This document shows, one piece after another, positions 43,386 through 54,874 of a stretch of DNA of 64,000 bases (its first letter is position 1; every line of letters starts with the position of its first letter). The stretch covers positions 7,846,001 to 7,910,000 of the forward strand of contig OU452198.1 in assembly GCA_911728435.2 (NCBI GenBank). The letters are read 5' to 3'. A program made the translations under genes and the position numbers. The notes beneath the pieces are model-generated. The model worked only from the letters and a program-made list of their open reading frames with translations. It was not told the origin of the DNA and did not search any database. This DNA is from Apoderus coryli. Lineage: Eukaryota > Arthropoda > Insecta > Coleoptera > Attelabidae.

Positions 43386-46013
43386 TTGTTAGTGACACAT
43401 AGAGCGGTTATTAAAACTTATTTCGTGTAGATTTGACTTTCAGTTCACAGACACAATATGATAGTGTCTAATCTCCAGGAAACCAGTACAAAGTTTTGTT
43501 AATCAGTATAAAATGCGTTTCGTCCAATAATACCTACATAGTGTCAGATCTGTGTGCATCACACAATGTTAACAATAATCCTAGTACGTCACTGTAAAAA
43601 CTTGTGGTGTTATCTAGTAACGAAATGTTGTTTAAATCGTGTTGTATCCCTAAAAAACCAACAAAAAACCACCCTCTAGTCGTTAGCATGTATTTTCGAA
43701 ATATCTGAAATCGAGCCCCATATTTTACTGGGTGAAACAATTTTAGTAGAACTTCTGGAATATCAGGAATGGCATAGCTGCATAAAAAGAAGAAAATCTT
43801 TGTTAAAGCAATTATTTACGCGGTTTGGCAAAAACTAACCAAACTGTTAGAGGTCTTTGATGATGATTCACACGGAGTTTGATGAAAATCCTCGGTAATT
43901 TGATTCGACCTCACCTTTCGATTCGTGCTATTGATGTTCCTGTATGAACTTATGTTGTAGCTTCAAATCTTAGTTAAATACAAATAAGCTCGTGAACAAC
44001 GTTTGAATACAAGTGAAAATCAATGAAACTTCCGTGAAAAAATGTTTTTGATGCCAAATTATGCTCTAATATAAATCTAAAAAAGAACAATATGGCCTGG
44101 TATTGGTATTTCTACAAACTAACAAATAATAACATCCCAATCCAGTATCTTGTAGATCAAAATGTAGTATTTCTGAAGAATTCAGTGTATCACCTAGTCA
44201 TGTTCAGGGCTCTAAAATTATAAAACGCAACACAATGTTTATTAAAAACAATGCAATGCAAACATTGTGTCGTGTTGTTAAATTCTAGAGCCCTGAAGAT
44301 GCCTAGATGATTGAGCGAAACGTTGACCGTTTCTGCAAGTTGCTGTTTTATTTGACCTACATCCACTATTCCTACATCAAATTAACAAAATAGTCGAATC
44401 GAAATATGTATGGTTAATAATATCTAAACTGACGATTATTATATTAAATTTATTTCGTGGACTTTATTTTTCATTGTTGCTATCGATTTTATGTCGTAGC
44501 CTAATATAGAATATTAAATCCCAAAGTTGCAATGAAAGTCTTGCCTAATCGTGAACTGTGGATTGCATTCATCCGGTATAAGGAAATTTGAATCGAACAA
44601 TGTGCTATCAGGGGACGATCAACAGAAACGCGAATATCCCATTGGAAAAAACTAATCAATAAACTTTTCGTGCAACCGTCTTGGTTGTAGATTACCTTAA
44701 AGTAAAATAATTGTGTCTTTTAATGCAAAATGGACAGACGTTAATCCGATAAGGGTAAGGTAGTCTGGTTATTGAACTCGCCGATATTATTGAATTTAGT
44801 TAATATAAAGTAAAACAAGGACAATAGAAAAAGGGGCATTGACTGTTTTACCCACAAGTAGGGCATAACAACGAAATTCGAGTTTATGCATTTTCATTAT
44901 TTTCAATAAGAAAACACAATGGAAAGTGTTGTTTATGGTAAAAAATTTTCATGTAGAAAAAAAATTGTCATTAAAACTATTAATTTCACTAAAGAATAAA
45001 TTAGTAGTAGTAAATTTTCTAAACGCCATTGCTGAAAGATAATCGAACCCATTACAATATCAAAAAGTTTTTCGATTTTTCTTAATGATTTTTAAAAAGA
45101 AAATTTACAAAAAGGCTTCAATATTTTTTTGTTTAAATGAAAATATCTTAAAAACTAATAGCTTTAGGTGTATAAGAAAGGCTATAAAAGAATAAAAGCT
45201 TATCATTTTGAAAATTCGAGTAAAACGCAAATTTGAGTTTGGACTCATCCTCTATAAATGTTTTGCACTATATACTAACAATTATCTTTTTCTAAAACTT
45301 GATAACTATCAAAAAGCTATGCACGTAAGAAGCAGAGTATAAATTATTTCAGTTCCAGTACAGAAGCCTTGGAATTCGCCATGTTTTGCATATAATACTA
45401 GTGGTACCTTTTGAACCACTCTGTATAATTTTCTAAAATTTTAGTATGGTTAATGTCAAGTCTAAACCAATGAAATTGTGGAATAATAAATAGAGCTTTC
45501 CATTTAAGAAAACGTAAGTTTGGTTCACCCTGATGAGATGTGCCACCCTGTACAAATAACAATATTTGAAAATACGTACTTTATGACTGCCTACACACTG
45601 GCTGCTTAGTTTTGCGTGAAACTTTTGGTCTTTGAGGTAATATCGAACTTCTACGCACTAATAACTCACACTGTAGATTTCTAACACTCATTGAATCTAA
45701 ATATCTATCTATACAGCAAACTATAAACCTAGTCAAATCAGCCTCGTTATCCGAGGCATTGTCAGTATATATAGCATTAATTTATTAGGTTGTTCTATCT
45801 GATTTGGTAAACTTTGAGGGGTCACTTCCCTATATATCCACGTAGTTAAATCAAAATGGTACAATATACCTTTGGAAGGCACCACTAACAAGGTCCTCAT
45901 CAATCCTGTACACTCGATAAAACCCTTTTATAGGATGTTCGTCTTTACGGCCTATTGAGCAATTTCTTGGGATTTTTTTCTCTAATTTTCTTACCACAAT
46001 GATTGAATTTATA
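43386..46013. other. No recognisable gene
   Basis: AT-rich. Contains an imperfect hairpin at 44207-44297 (TCAGGGCTCTA... with ...TAGAGCCCTGA) which leads directly into a hammerhead-like phrase at 44293-44320. A mariner-type end GCCACCCTG lies at about 45542-45550. Confidence 0.35.
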
Positions 46014-48100
46014 CAGGGTGGTCCAACGAAAAGTTTGCACCTAGCTTTTCTCTTTTTTTTGTAGTCGAATGCGAAAATGCTCGGACACGTCGATTTTGCT
46101 TTTGAGGGGGACACATTTTAAACATATTTTTCGATCTGCGCCTTTAACCCCCTAGCGGGGGTGAGTAACAACCCTAAAATTTTAAATGGAAAGAGGGGTC
46201 TAATGACATATCATTTGAAAGGACACAAAATTGTCTTTCTAATGATACCCTATTTGTCGAATTTTACTAAAACAGTTAATACGAAAACGACTTTAAAGAC
46301 ATTAAGCCGATAATTTTGGTATTAATGAGAAATACAAATAAGTTTTAATTATTGCGAGTGAAAACACCTGCAATCGTTAGTACATTCCAATGTTTGTTAG
46401 TTTTCACATTGCTTTGTAAAAAAAGTAAACAAGCTGTTAAATTGATTTATTAAAACGTTACATTAACAAATGTTGAAAATGTGACCCATTTGATTCCATA
46501 CAATAATACAGATTTTGTTCAAATCTATTTCTAACATTTTGTAGCATATCAGGTGTTATGTTTCTGCACTCTTCTGTAATGCGTTGGCGAAGATCTTCTA
46601 TGGACTCGGGCTTCGTGGCAAAACATTTATTTTTTAAGTGCCCCCAAAGAAAAAAGTCTAAAGGCGATAAATCCGGTGACCTGGCAGGCCATTCAATTGG
46701 GCCCCTCCTTCCAATCCACCGTCCAGGGAACCGGTCATCTAAGAACTGTCTTACAGGAGCCACATAGTGCGGAGGTGCTCCATCTTGCTGGAAATAAAGC
46801 CGATCAGCAGTATGATTTTGGTCATCTTCTATTATTTGTGTTATTAAAGGATCAATTGTGTCTTCAAGCATGTTTAGGTACACTTCACCAGTTAAATTTC
46901 CAGGAATAAAAAGTGGTCCTATAATATGATTTCCTAATATGCCACACCAGACGTTTATTTTTTGAGGATACTGGGTATGAACCTCACGGAATAAATGTGG
47001 GTTACTGTCATCCCAGTAACGGCAATTGTGCCTATTTACAGCTCCATTCAAATAAAATGTGCATTCGTCGGAAAAACAAATGTTAAATAATAATTGCGGA
47101 TCTTCAATTAAACGCTGGCTCATTGCTTCACAAAATTGCAGCCTTCTATCAGGATCATCCTCATTTAGTTCCTGTACTAATTTGATTTTGTACGGATGAA
47201 ATTTGTACGCTTTTAAAATTCGTATTATGGACGAACGGGAGACACCTGAGGCTTCAGCTAGTTGACGGGTACTTTGACTATGATCCATTTCAACATGCCC
47301 TAAAACAGCGACTTCCACAGCTTCATTTCTGATCGGTTTCTGCGGCTGGTGTTTTACATTACAGACAGATCCGGTATCTACAAACTTTTTAACTAACTTG
47401 CCAACGTACACATCATTCACATTTTTATCGGGATGTCTCTCATTAAATAAGCGAGCCGTAAGTCTAGCACTACTATTATTTTGAAAATAAAGTTTAACAA
47501 TTTCAACTCGTTCTAGAATGGAATAAATCATTTTGTACGGTAAAAGTAAAATAACTTGAGAAGCAACCAAACTGAATCAATGAAAAGACTAAAATAAACG
47601 GTGTAAATTCTTTTCCTACACGTATCTGCAGTTTTTATTTCAACAAAAAACGCAAACGATTAGTGAGGAATTTAGTTCTGATAAATAAGATAGTGTTTTT
47701 GAAATCCCGTTTTTCTTCAAAGTAAATAATTTAGAAATGATTGTAGTTGTTTTCAGTCGTAATAATTAAAACTTATTTGTATTTCTCATTAATACCAAAA
47801 TTATCGGCTTAATGTCTTTAAAGTCGTTTTCGTATTAACTGTTTTAGTAAAATTCGACAAATAGGGTATCATTAGAAAGACAATTTTGTGTCCTTTCAAA
47901 TGATATGTCATTAGACCCCTCTTTCCATTTAAAATTTTAGGGTTGTTACTCACCCCCGCTAGGGAGTTAAAGGCGCAGATCGAAAAATATGTTTAAAATG
48001 TGTCCCCCTCAAAAGCAAAATCGACGTGTCCGAGCATTTTCGCATTCGACTACAAAAAAAAGAGAAAAGCTAGGTGCAAACTTTTCGTTGGACCACCCTG
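46014..48100 (-). mobile_element. Intact long-TIR mariner (DD41D), 2,087 bp
   Basis: Ends CAGGGTGGTCCAACGAAAAG and CTTTTCGTTGGACCACCCTG, flanked by TA (46012-46013, 48101-48102). The terminal inverted repeats are about 353 bp (46014-46366 and 47748-48100) with only about three mismatches that I could find. One uninterrupted transposase gene lies between them on the minus strand. This is the only element in the window with complete ends and a complete gene, so it is the best candidate for recent or current activity. Confidence 0.9.
46458..47531 (-). CDS. Intact mariner-type transposase, DD41D
   Basis: 357 residues from the ATG at 47531; upstream codons are open but lack an ATG, and the protein then begins MIYSILERVEIVKLYFQ as in relatives. 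It binds the element ends and cuts and pastes at TA. Order: N-terminal helix-turn-helix (residues 5-60, with L-F-N-E-R-H-P-D-K-N), second helix-turn-helix (85-108, Q-L-A-E-A-S-G-V-S-R-S-S-I-I-R), catalytic core with Asp155 (C-F-S-D-E-C), N-V-W-C-G (193-197), Asp250 (F-Q-Q-D-G-A-P-P-H) and Asp292 (S-P-L-D-F-F-L-W-G-H-L-K). 41 residues separate the last two Asp. No frame break. The named DD41D subgroup is inference. Confidence 0.9.
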   Translation of the reverse strand: MIYSILERVEIVKLYFQNNSSARLTARLFNERHPDKNVNDVYVGKLVKKFVDTGSVCNVKHQPQKPIRNEAVEVAVLGHVEMDHSQSTRQLAEASGVSRSSIIRILKAYKFHPYKIKLVQELNEDDPDRRLQFCEAMSQRLIEDPQLLFNICFSDECTFYLNGAVNRHNCRYWDDSNPHLFREVHTQYPQKINVWCGILGNHIIGPLFIPGNLTGEVYLNMLEDTIDPLITQIIEDDQNHTADRLYFQQDGAPPHYVAPVRQFLDDRFPGRWIGRRGPIEWPARSPDLSPLDFFLWGHLKNKCFATKPESIEDLRQRITEECRNITPDMLQNVRNRFEQNLYYCMESNGSHFQHLLM

Positions 48101-48149
48101 TATATGAAATAGATACCTAACTCGGATGAAATACACAAATATTTTTTAC

Positions 48150-48372
48150 AGAGCGACCAGAGTTTAATATCTAACAAAAGTCAAGTAAATAGTTACATGG
48201 CCACTAAATATAGACTAAAGTTGCAGATATAAGTATAGTTTATCCAAAGTTAATTTAATGCCTCTTTACATTGTACAAGGGCATCGAATGCAGCGTTTTT
48301 TGACGCATTTCGCCTTCGTATAGGTATAAGACGTATAATAAATCATGCATGCCAAAGGATACCGACAGTAAT
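48150..48372. repeat. Repeat family C, copy 1
   Basis: Shares 'gtttatccaaagttaat', 'gtataagacgtataata' and 'gccaaaggataccgacagta' with 57160-57450 in inverse orientation and the same order. Non-coding. Confidence 0.5.
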
Positions 48373-48539
48373 AAAAATAACTACAGTGACTGAAAAAAGT
48401 ATTGGGTTAATGATTCATCGAAAAAAAAAAGAGTTTGCAAATAAATATATGAATGAAACAAATAATTATTATTATAATTATTGGCAACGTGTTATTTTCT
48501 CACGTTCATTTTTTTTTAGTTTTGACAGTTTGTCCTAAG

Positions 48540-48862
48540 AGGCTTTTTTTTTGATGTTGTATTGCGGTCATTTTGTCAGTTGATGAATGCTTTACGCTTG
48601 GTATCTATTAGTCTTTGTATCTCCTCATCATTTTCGTCGAACCAATCCTGATGTTTTCGTCGCACATAGCCTTGCGTCTCCTGACCAGCATAGATCACGC
48701 GGACCTAAATAACAACCAGTGTTCTTCAATATCATCCGGATATTCTTCCGCGACCTTGCGATGGTATTAGATCAGAGAACAGAGTCTTGACCAATTCAAG
48801 AGCTAAAGTCTCCTAGCAGGATGCTGTTGGAGTCAGGAACGTTGGTCAGCACTTTATCAACC
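48540..48862 (-). pseudogene. RTE-like LINE scrap: endonuclease end and linker
   Basis: Minus-strand reading, with frame breaks: VDKVLTNVPDSNSILLGDFS then a stop and I-G-Q-D (the I-L-L-G-D-F-N-x-R-I-G-x-D motif of APE-type endonucleases), Y-P-D-D-I-E-E-H-W, and RRKHQDWFDENDEEIQRLID, which is the linker phrase between endonuclease and RT in RTE-type LINE proteins. The RT is missing. A short TTCTA run borders it at 48866-48880. Confidence 0.65.
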
Positions 48863-49239
48863 TGTCTATTCTATTCTATTGTCTAAGAAAACACCATCAT
48901 TTTTTATTCTCAAATAGGACAAGTGGCTATATAGGTATTTAGTCAATAATTTTAATAAAAATGAATAGAAAATATATTTTTAGCAGATTTACAAGTGAAA
49001 AACATTACACTAAGTAAGCTTGTGTCATGGATATGCATTTATGCATCTTCTCGAGAATATTTTATGTCTAAAGGTTTCCTAATACCTATCGCGATTTTTC
49101 CCGTAAACATTAAATTAGGAATAACCAAAATGTAGATCAAATTTAATTTATTATAACTTTTTCTTCCATAGTCCGATTTTAACCTTTTTTTTACAAAATG
49201 TAGGTAATTGTTTCGGTTTTAATTAATTTTATTCAATTT

Positions 49240-49611
49240 TCAAAAATACAGTTTACATGTTGAAATATACGGGAAAATAAAAAAGCCGGTTTTCTGGCCC
49301 GTAAATTGTCTTACTGTAATTTCATTGACAGAAACTTGACGAACCCTTTGGAGTTCATTTCTTATCACTAATGCACTGGTATGCCGATCTCTTAAAACTG
49401 AGACTCTTATAAAGCGGTCATTAAGGGCGGAAGCAGCACGATTTCTTCCAGATCCAGGTCTTCTACCATAACTTCCAGTCTCTCGAAACCTTGCAGCGGC
49501 TCTTTCCACGCTAGATTTTGTGAAACCTAGCATATTCGCCACTTCTCTATAGGAATAACCAACATCATGAAGAGCAACGGCTCTAGCTGAATCTTCAGAT
49601 GACAAAGGCAT
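49240..49611 (-). pseudogene. Tc1-type transposase, DNA-binding part only
   Basis: ATG-initiated. Residues 1-60 form a paired-like helix-turn-helix (SSEDSARAVALHDVGYSYRE, V-A-N-M-L-G-F-T-K-S-S-V), then R-F-R-E-T-G-S-Y-G-R-R-P-G-S-G-R (the GRPR-like hinge) and a second helix-turn-helix (SALVIRNELQRVRQVSVNEI, T-V-R-Q). After that the frame runs out into the terminal repeat, so the whole catalytic domain is deleted. Length 123 codons against the usual 340. Confidence 0.75.
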
Positions 49612-49888
49612 CGTAAAATAAAAAATTGGAATTCACTCACGAAACGTTTTAAATGCTCTAAATGTCTGATAAAACTTATTGACAAATAATGCAGAATACG
49701 TTTTCAAGGAAACCTCAACATTCCAAAAAAAAAATTCAATAATTGTTGTAAAAAGTGCAATGTTTATTTCAAAAATTCATATTTCTTAAACCGATATGGA
49801 TATAGAAAAGAATAAAACAGCATAATGTTAAAAATGAATGAAACTGTGCAGAAAAGGAAAGTGTAGTTTATCTTGGAAAATTACTCTA

Positions 49889-50846
49889 TAATAATAATAA
49901 TAATCATTTATTGTTTCTGAAGGTTACAAACCTTATAACAAGAGTATGGTTTAACAAAAAAAAAATACATTCGAATAATAAATATACAAGAAAAAATAAT
50001 AATAATAATAAAAGCGAGCTAACGACATCAAAATAGGTCAGTGGTACAATTACATAAATTATATCAAAAAAAAAAATTAATTTAATTAAATCCTAGAAAA
50101 TGTTAAAATTTCAAATCAAATTATAATCTACTATTTATTTAGTAAGAACGATCTCAACTTTAACATGGCCACCAAAAATTTCGCTATCCTGGACAGGCAA
50201 GCAAGTGATTCCGATGCCAAGGCAGAGATTAGATCAGTAAAAGTTGCCACATCTGACAAAAAGTGTGCTCTTAAATGTGCATACAAGGGACACTCAAAGA
50301 AAAGATGCTCAACTGCCTCCGGCCTGTGCTGATTACAAATTGTACACAACTCGTTCATTTTGATCGAATAGGCTATACCATTATAAGTCAACCGTAGATA
50401 ATCCCGACCACAAGTTCTAATTTGTGCAATAAGTCTTGTTATATATATTGGGAATTTGAAAGATAAATAAGAAGACAGAACATTGTATGAAAAGTTGATA
50501 CCGCCAATCTATTAATGTCAAATCATTAGTAGCAGATTCCCATAAATGAGTACCACCACAGATGATATAAAAGTGCTTGATCTGCAAAACCCAGTTAAAT
50601 TTTACTTCTGAACAACTACTTAATTCTAGCCGCCTCTGATAACAAATCTTAGGCAGGCGCGAGTCGTCCATCTGTTCAAGTTTCTTACGCCAAGTGAGTG
50701 CCATTTTTAAAATAGTATAGCTTAAACCAATTACGTCCACCTCCAACCGCACTACATAATCTGGTGTATTTCTAGGCAAAGAAAGAAGCTTTTTAAAAAA
50801 TCCTACCTGAACCCGCTCCAAGACATCCTGATACCTCAGTCCCTGC
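49889..50846 (-). mobile_element. LINE with 12-bp TSD inside the Tc1-type element
   Basis: 958 bp, minus strand, flanked by the perfect direct repeat AAAATTACTCTA (49877-49888 and 50847-50858). A (TAA)n run at 49889-49903 is the reversed tail. 5'-truncated, so it holds only the C-terminal part of ORF2. Confidence 0.85.
50131..50840 (-). pseudogene. LINE ORF2 C-terminus with zinc knuckle
   Basis: First frame: LRYQDVLERVQVGFFKKLLS then LPRNTPDYVVRLEVDVIGLS, and a T-W-R-K-K-L-E-Q-M-D-D-S-R-L-P-K-I-C block, the post-RT helical region of several LINE clades. A frameshift near 50410-50480 leads to the second frame, which has MNELCTICNQHRPEAVEHLF ending F-E-C-P-L, a C-x2-C-x8-H-x4-C zinc knuckle, followed by about 45 residues to the stop at 50131. 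No RT catalytic block is present. Confidence 0.75.
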
Positions 50847-51079
50847 AAAATTACTCTACAGAGTGTTACAAAGTTAAGAGAAAAAATATGCTTTTTTATT
50901 TTCCTGTATATTTCCACATGTAAACTGTATTTTTGAAAATTGAATAAAATTAATTAAAACCGAAACAATTATCTACATTTTGTACAAAAAAAGGTTGAAA
51001 TCGGACTATGGAAAAAAAGCTATAATACATTAAATTTGATCTAAATTTTGGGTGTCCCCAATTTAGTGTCGGTGAGTGT

Positions 51080-52009
51080 ATTACCAATATCTAATAATAA
51101 TTATACAAAACAAGTCTGCTGATATTTTGTCAATAGGTAAGTGACTATTTGAACGGTATGCGACCAATTGCCGATATTATTGCAGGCAACAAGGCGAAAG
51201 TTCGACACATACATACATATACGTACAAAAGGCGGCCAGGCAACAGCTGATGTCGATATGCCACTGTGCCCGATGCCGCTCATTCACCGCATAAAGTGCA
51301 TTATTAATAAAACGATTATTCAATCGTGTGATCGGATTTTCATGGGTTACGCGATTATTATTACGCACATTGTGTTGTGCGAATACGTTTTGTTTAAATA
51401 TTCAGTATTCAATAAATTAATATTATATTATCAGGAGTGGGATAATTCCCGATAGCATGAATACGTAAAATTGGTAAAAGCAATATAGAGGGGAGTGTTG
51501 CGTTTCAAGTGTTTTCGTTTCAGCAATAAACGTAACGTTATTTCTCAGATCAATATGGTTAATTTCAAAGTATATTTATGTAAATCTACTTCGAAAGAGA
51601 CAATGCGTTTAGCAAAGAGATATCTGGCCATATCTAGAAGTTGAATCCGACGACATATCTTGGGAATTCGGACAGGGCGCTGCCAGATAAGGAAACAGTC
51701 CATCAAATCCATCCACCTCTGAGCAGAGCGTTGTGAACATAAGAAAAAGCACTTGTTTTGGCAGTACAACGGATCTACGGGAATCTATCCTCTAAGAAAG
51801 TTGGCAAACCTTCCAACATCATTCGGCCTCCCGAACATTGTCACAGCGTCTTTCATTGACCTATGATTTCAGTTGAATTGCAGAGGATCTACAAGGAGAT
51901 CCAATTGAACCTAGGAGACACTAGCATTCAAGGACACTCTCCACACATTTGAAATTCCATATCCATGAGTCTCCATAAGGTTTTTTATTTTTATTTACGT
52001 TTGTAAACG
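51080..52009. other. No recognisable gene
   Basis: Slightly GC-richer than its surroundings between 51600 and 51960, with a minus-strand frame (51545-51769) that I cannot assign. It might be a decayed coding relic. Confidence 0.3.
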
Positions 52010-52180
52010 GCCTTCTTAATATTATAATCGTTGTTTGCTACAATAAGTAACACCCTGTATAAATGGTATCTATTGTAGAATGTAGTCCTAATAGGTCTAC
52101 AAAATCAGACGTTGAAAGAATTTTGAAAATCTGAATAGTTTTGCCACAGTAGGCTGTCGCGTCTAGGGTGTCTCACCCTG
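52010..52180. mobile_element. Deleted copy of the 34.7-kb mariner end
   Basis: Right-end copy: matches 40120-40309 (GTCTAGGGTGTCTCACCCTG end before TA) and carries a 20-bp piece that the 40.3-kb end lacks but the 34.7-kb end has. Its inner 40 bp join directly to sequence matching 37690-37730, so about 350 bp of the terminal repeat is deleted. Confidence 0.65.
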
Positions 52181-52431
52181 TATAGCTACAGTGTGATCAC
52201 GAATATTTTAGTCAATAGCTATCTCCGTTAATTTTGATCACACAGTATAGTTTAAATTAGCAAAGATGTAGCATTTTTACTGAATCGTCAAATTATGGTG
52301 CCACCAATGATGTATGTCAATCCAATGTCAAAATTTTGACATATATATGATTATTTATTTTAAATAGAACATCCTGTATTTTGTTTTCTTAATGGGTAGA
52401 GCGTTTTATTCTCAATTCAAATATATATATA

Positions 52432-53753
52432 CGAGGCATGTTTTTTAAGTAAGTACCGTTTTGGAATTAAAAAAAGACGTGCAAAGATATCGCAATAATT
52501 TTATTTTTACATGAAAGCCTGTACCTTAATCTACTTTTCTACATAATTTCCGTGAATATTGAGGCACTTGTCATAACGTGGCACCAGTTTTTGAATACCC
52601 TCCTCATAAAATTCTGCCGGCTGACTTGTTAACCACTGTATCACAAATGTTTTGACTTCGTTATCGTCTTGAAGACGCTGACCACCCAGGTGTTTCTTCA
52701 AGTGCAGGAACAAATGGTAGTCGATGGATCAGGGCTGTATGGAGGATGATCTAGAGTTTCCCATTTAAAAGATTTGATGAGATCTTTGGTCCGAATAGCC
52801 ACATGTGGACGGGCATTGTCATGCAGCAAAACGATACCCTTACTCAACTTGCCACGTCTTTTGTTCTGGATTGCACGACGCAGATTGTTCAATGTCTCAC
52901 AATAAGACGCATTGATTGTCTCATTACGAGGCAGAAACTCCACTAGCAATACTCCTTTTCTGTCCCAAAAAACTGTGCACATGATTTTCCGGGCAGAAAT
53001 TGTTTGGTTAAACTTCACTCTTTTGGGTGATGATGAATGTCGCCATTCCATGGATTGTTGTTTCGATTCTGGTGTGACGTAGGCCACCCATGTTTCGTCA
53101 CCAGTAACAATTTGGTCTAAAAAATCTTCACCTTCATTGTGGTACCGCTCAAGGAAAGTCAATGCACTGCCTAAACGTTGGGTTTTGTGCAAATCCGTCA
53201 ACATTTTTGGAACCGAACGTGAACACAATTTCCGGTAATTCAAGTTCTCGGTCACAATGCGATACAAAACACTACGAGAATATTGAGGAAAGCAGTCGCA
53301 CATTGATGAAATTGTAAAGCGTCTGTTTTCTCTCACCTTTTCCTCCACTTTCTGCACCAAATCTTCATTAACGACCGAAAGACGCCCACTCCGTTCTTCA
53401 TCATGCACATTTGTGCGGCCATCTTTAAATGCTCTCACCCATTTCCTTACCATTCCATCACTCATAATGTTTTGTCCGTAAACTTCACAGATCCCACGAT
53501 GAATATCGATCAGTTTTACGCCTTTAGCACTAAGAAATCGTATAACAGCCCGTACTTCACAATCGGCGGGACTCACGATTGTCGGAGGCATCTTAAACAC
53601 TCAGTAAACAACGTATACAATGAGGAATCAGACTGTAATGGCGTCAGTGCGTAGACAAGAGATGTAGGTAACCAGCGCGCATGCGCGGAACGCCCACCGT
53701 AGCGCTGTGGCGGCGGACTCGCAAAACGGTACTTACTAAAAAAAAGTGCCTTG
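52432..53753 (-). mobile_element. Nearly complete mariner (DD34D), 1,322 bp
   Basis: Ends CGAGGCATGTTTTTTAAGTA and GTGCCTTG type, TA-flanked; the inverted repeat is about 27 bp (shared AGTAAGTACCGTTTTG). This is the classical mariner size and layout. The gene inside has one frameshift. Confidence 0.85.
52531..53591 (-). pseudogene. Mariner DD34D transposase with a single frameshift
   Basis: From ATG at 53591: helix-turn-helix (AVIRFLSAKGVKLIDIHRGI), second one (VRKWVRAFKDGRTNVHDEER), R-S-V-P-K-M-L-T (counterpart of the W-V-P-H-x-L linker), VTGDETWVAYVTPESKQQSM (first Asp) and LLHDNARPHVA (second Asp). At H-P-P-Y-S-P-D the frame is lost: a net loss of about 7 bases removes Leu-Ala-Pro-like residues before D-Y-H-L-F-L-H-L-K. 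The rest (to the stop at 52531) is open in the shifted frame and normal, ending H-G-N-Y-V-E-K. Spacing would be DD34D if the missing residues are counted. Confidence 0.9.
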
Positions 53754-53818
53754 TATATATATATACCTTATTGAGGTTATGTTCATAAGTTTTCGACCAA
53801 TATGCATTTCTTTATATA

Positions 53819-54576
53819 GGGTGGCCCATTACTGTGTTGATGGAAGATATCTCAAGATATATAAGCGATAGAGAAAGAATTTATCTACAAAACTTTTAGG
53901 CATTAAAGAGATGTACAAGACAAAAATGTTTTAAATTATACAGGGTAGTTTACAAACGCTCAGCAGAACAACCTTGCTTTTGTTTTAATGCGACAACCTG
54001 TATATTTTAACATAAATAAATTCCGCTCTAAAAGAGAAAAACAAATGACGTAAGGGTTGATATACCCAGGTCCAGTAGTTTTTGAAATATTTGTAAATAA
54101 GTTCGAATTTTGACATAAATTTATAGCTTTGTGGCTTTATTACAGAAACCAAAAACATACCAATTTTTCGTGTCAGGTCTTTTTGAAATCCCTTGTATTC
54201 TCCGTTTTACTGGATTTCATTGACCTCTGATTTGTAATTTTTCAGGGTGGTCACATTTTCTAAGTTGTATTTTTTTGGGAAAATGTCTGCTTAAATTTGA
54301 GAGGTGTCTTTCCTATACTTTTTGCTGGTATCATATCTTATGAACTTAAGGCTTACGGTTTTTCCATAAAAAATTATTAAATGAAAAAATTGCCAACAAT
54401 GTCGCTTTTTTTTCATTTTAATTATTTTTTTTTTGCTATTTAAAAACAAAAAGTTAAATTACAGATCAATTTAAACACATAGACGTTTAATGACAAATTC
54501 ATGACTACCATTTGACAAAATTGACTTATGCCTATTTTTATTAGTAGAGTAAACTACATTAATTGGCGACCACCCT
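53819..54576. mobile_element. Mariner-type MITE, about 758 bp
   Basis: Left end GGGTGGCCCATTAC after TA, right end TTGGCGACCACCCTG before TA. No coding capacity. Further CAGGG/CCCTG-like blocks inside (53941, 54245) hint at nested or composite origin. Confidence 0.5.
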
Positions 54577-54805
54577 GTAGCCGAGTGCGTCAATCTCTCA
54601 GGAAAGTTGGTATTCTTAAGATGTTGGTGAACCATCTTTCAAGAGTCAAGATCCTGTGTATTCAACCGTCAAAATGGTGAATATTTTGGACCAAAAAAAA
54701 TCACTATAAATTATTTTTTCAGAAACAGTTGAAGATAGGTATAGGGAAGTGTTAAACCAAAATACTCCAAAATTGATGGGAAATCCAAAAATATAACAAT
54801 ATATA

Positions 54806-54874
54806 GGGTGTTCTATTTGAAATAATGGTATTTTTACTTTTCCGAGAAGGTTCCATCGACTAGCATTCACCCTG
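54806..54874. mobile_element. Very short mariner-type MITE
   Basis: 69 bp between TA dinucleotides; left GGGTGTTCTATTTG, right GCATTCACCCTG. Too short to say more. Confidence 0.35.

Larger units (their letters stand above)
49097..51078 (-). mobile_element. Tc1-type element with nested LINE
   Basis: The right end, read inward, is CACTCACCGACACTAAATTG, next to TA at 51079; the left end near 49097 is eroded. The inverted repeats are about 185 bp (49100-49285 and 50893-51078) and share 'cagtttacatgt', 'ttaattttattcaattttc' and 'ccatagtccgattt'. The gene between them is truncated, and a LINE has inserted upstream of it. Confidence 0.75.
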
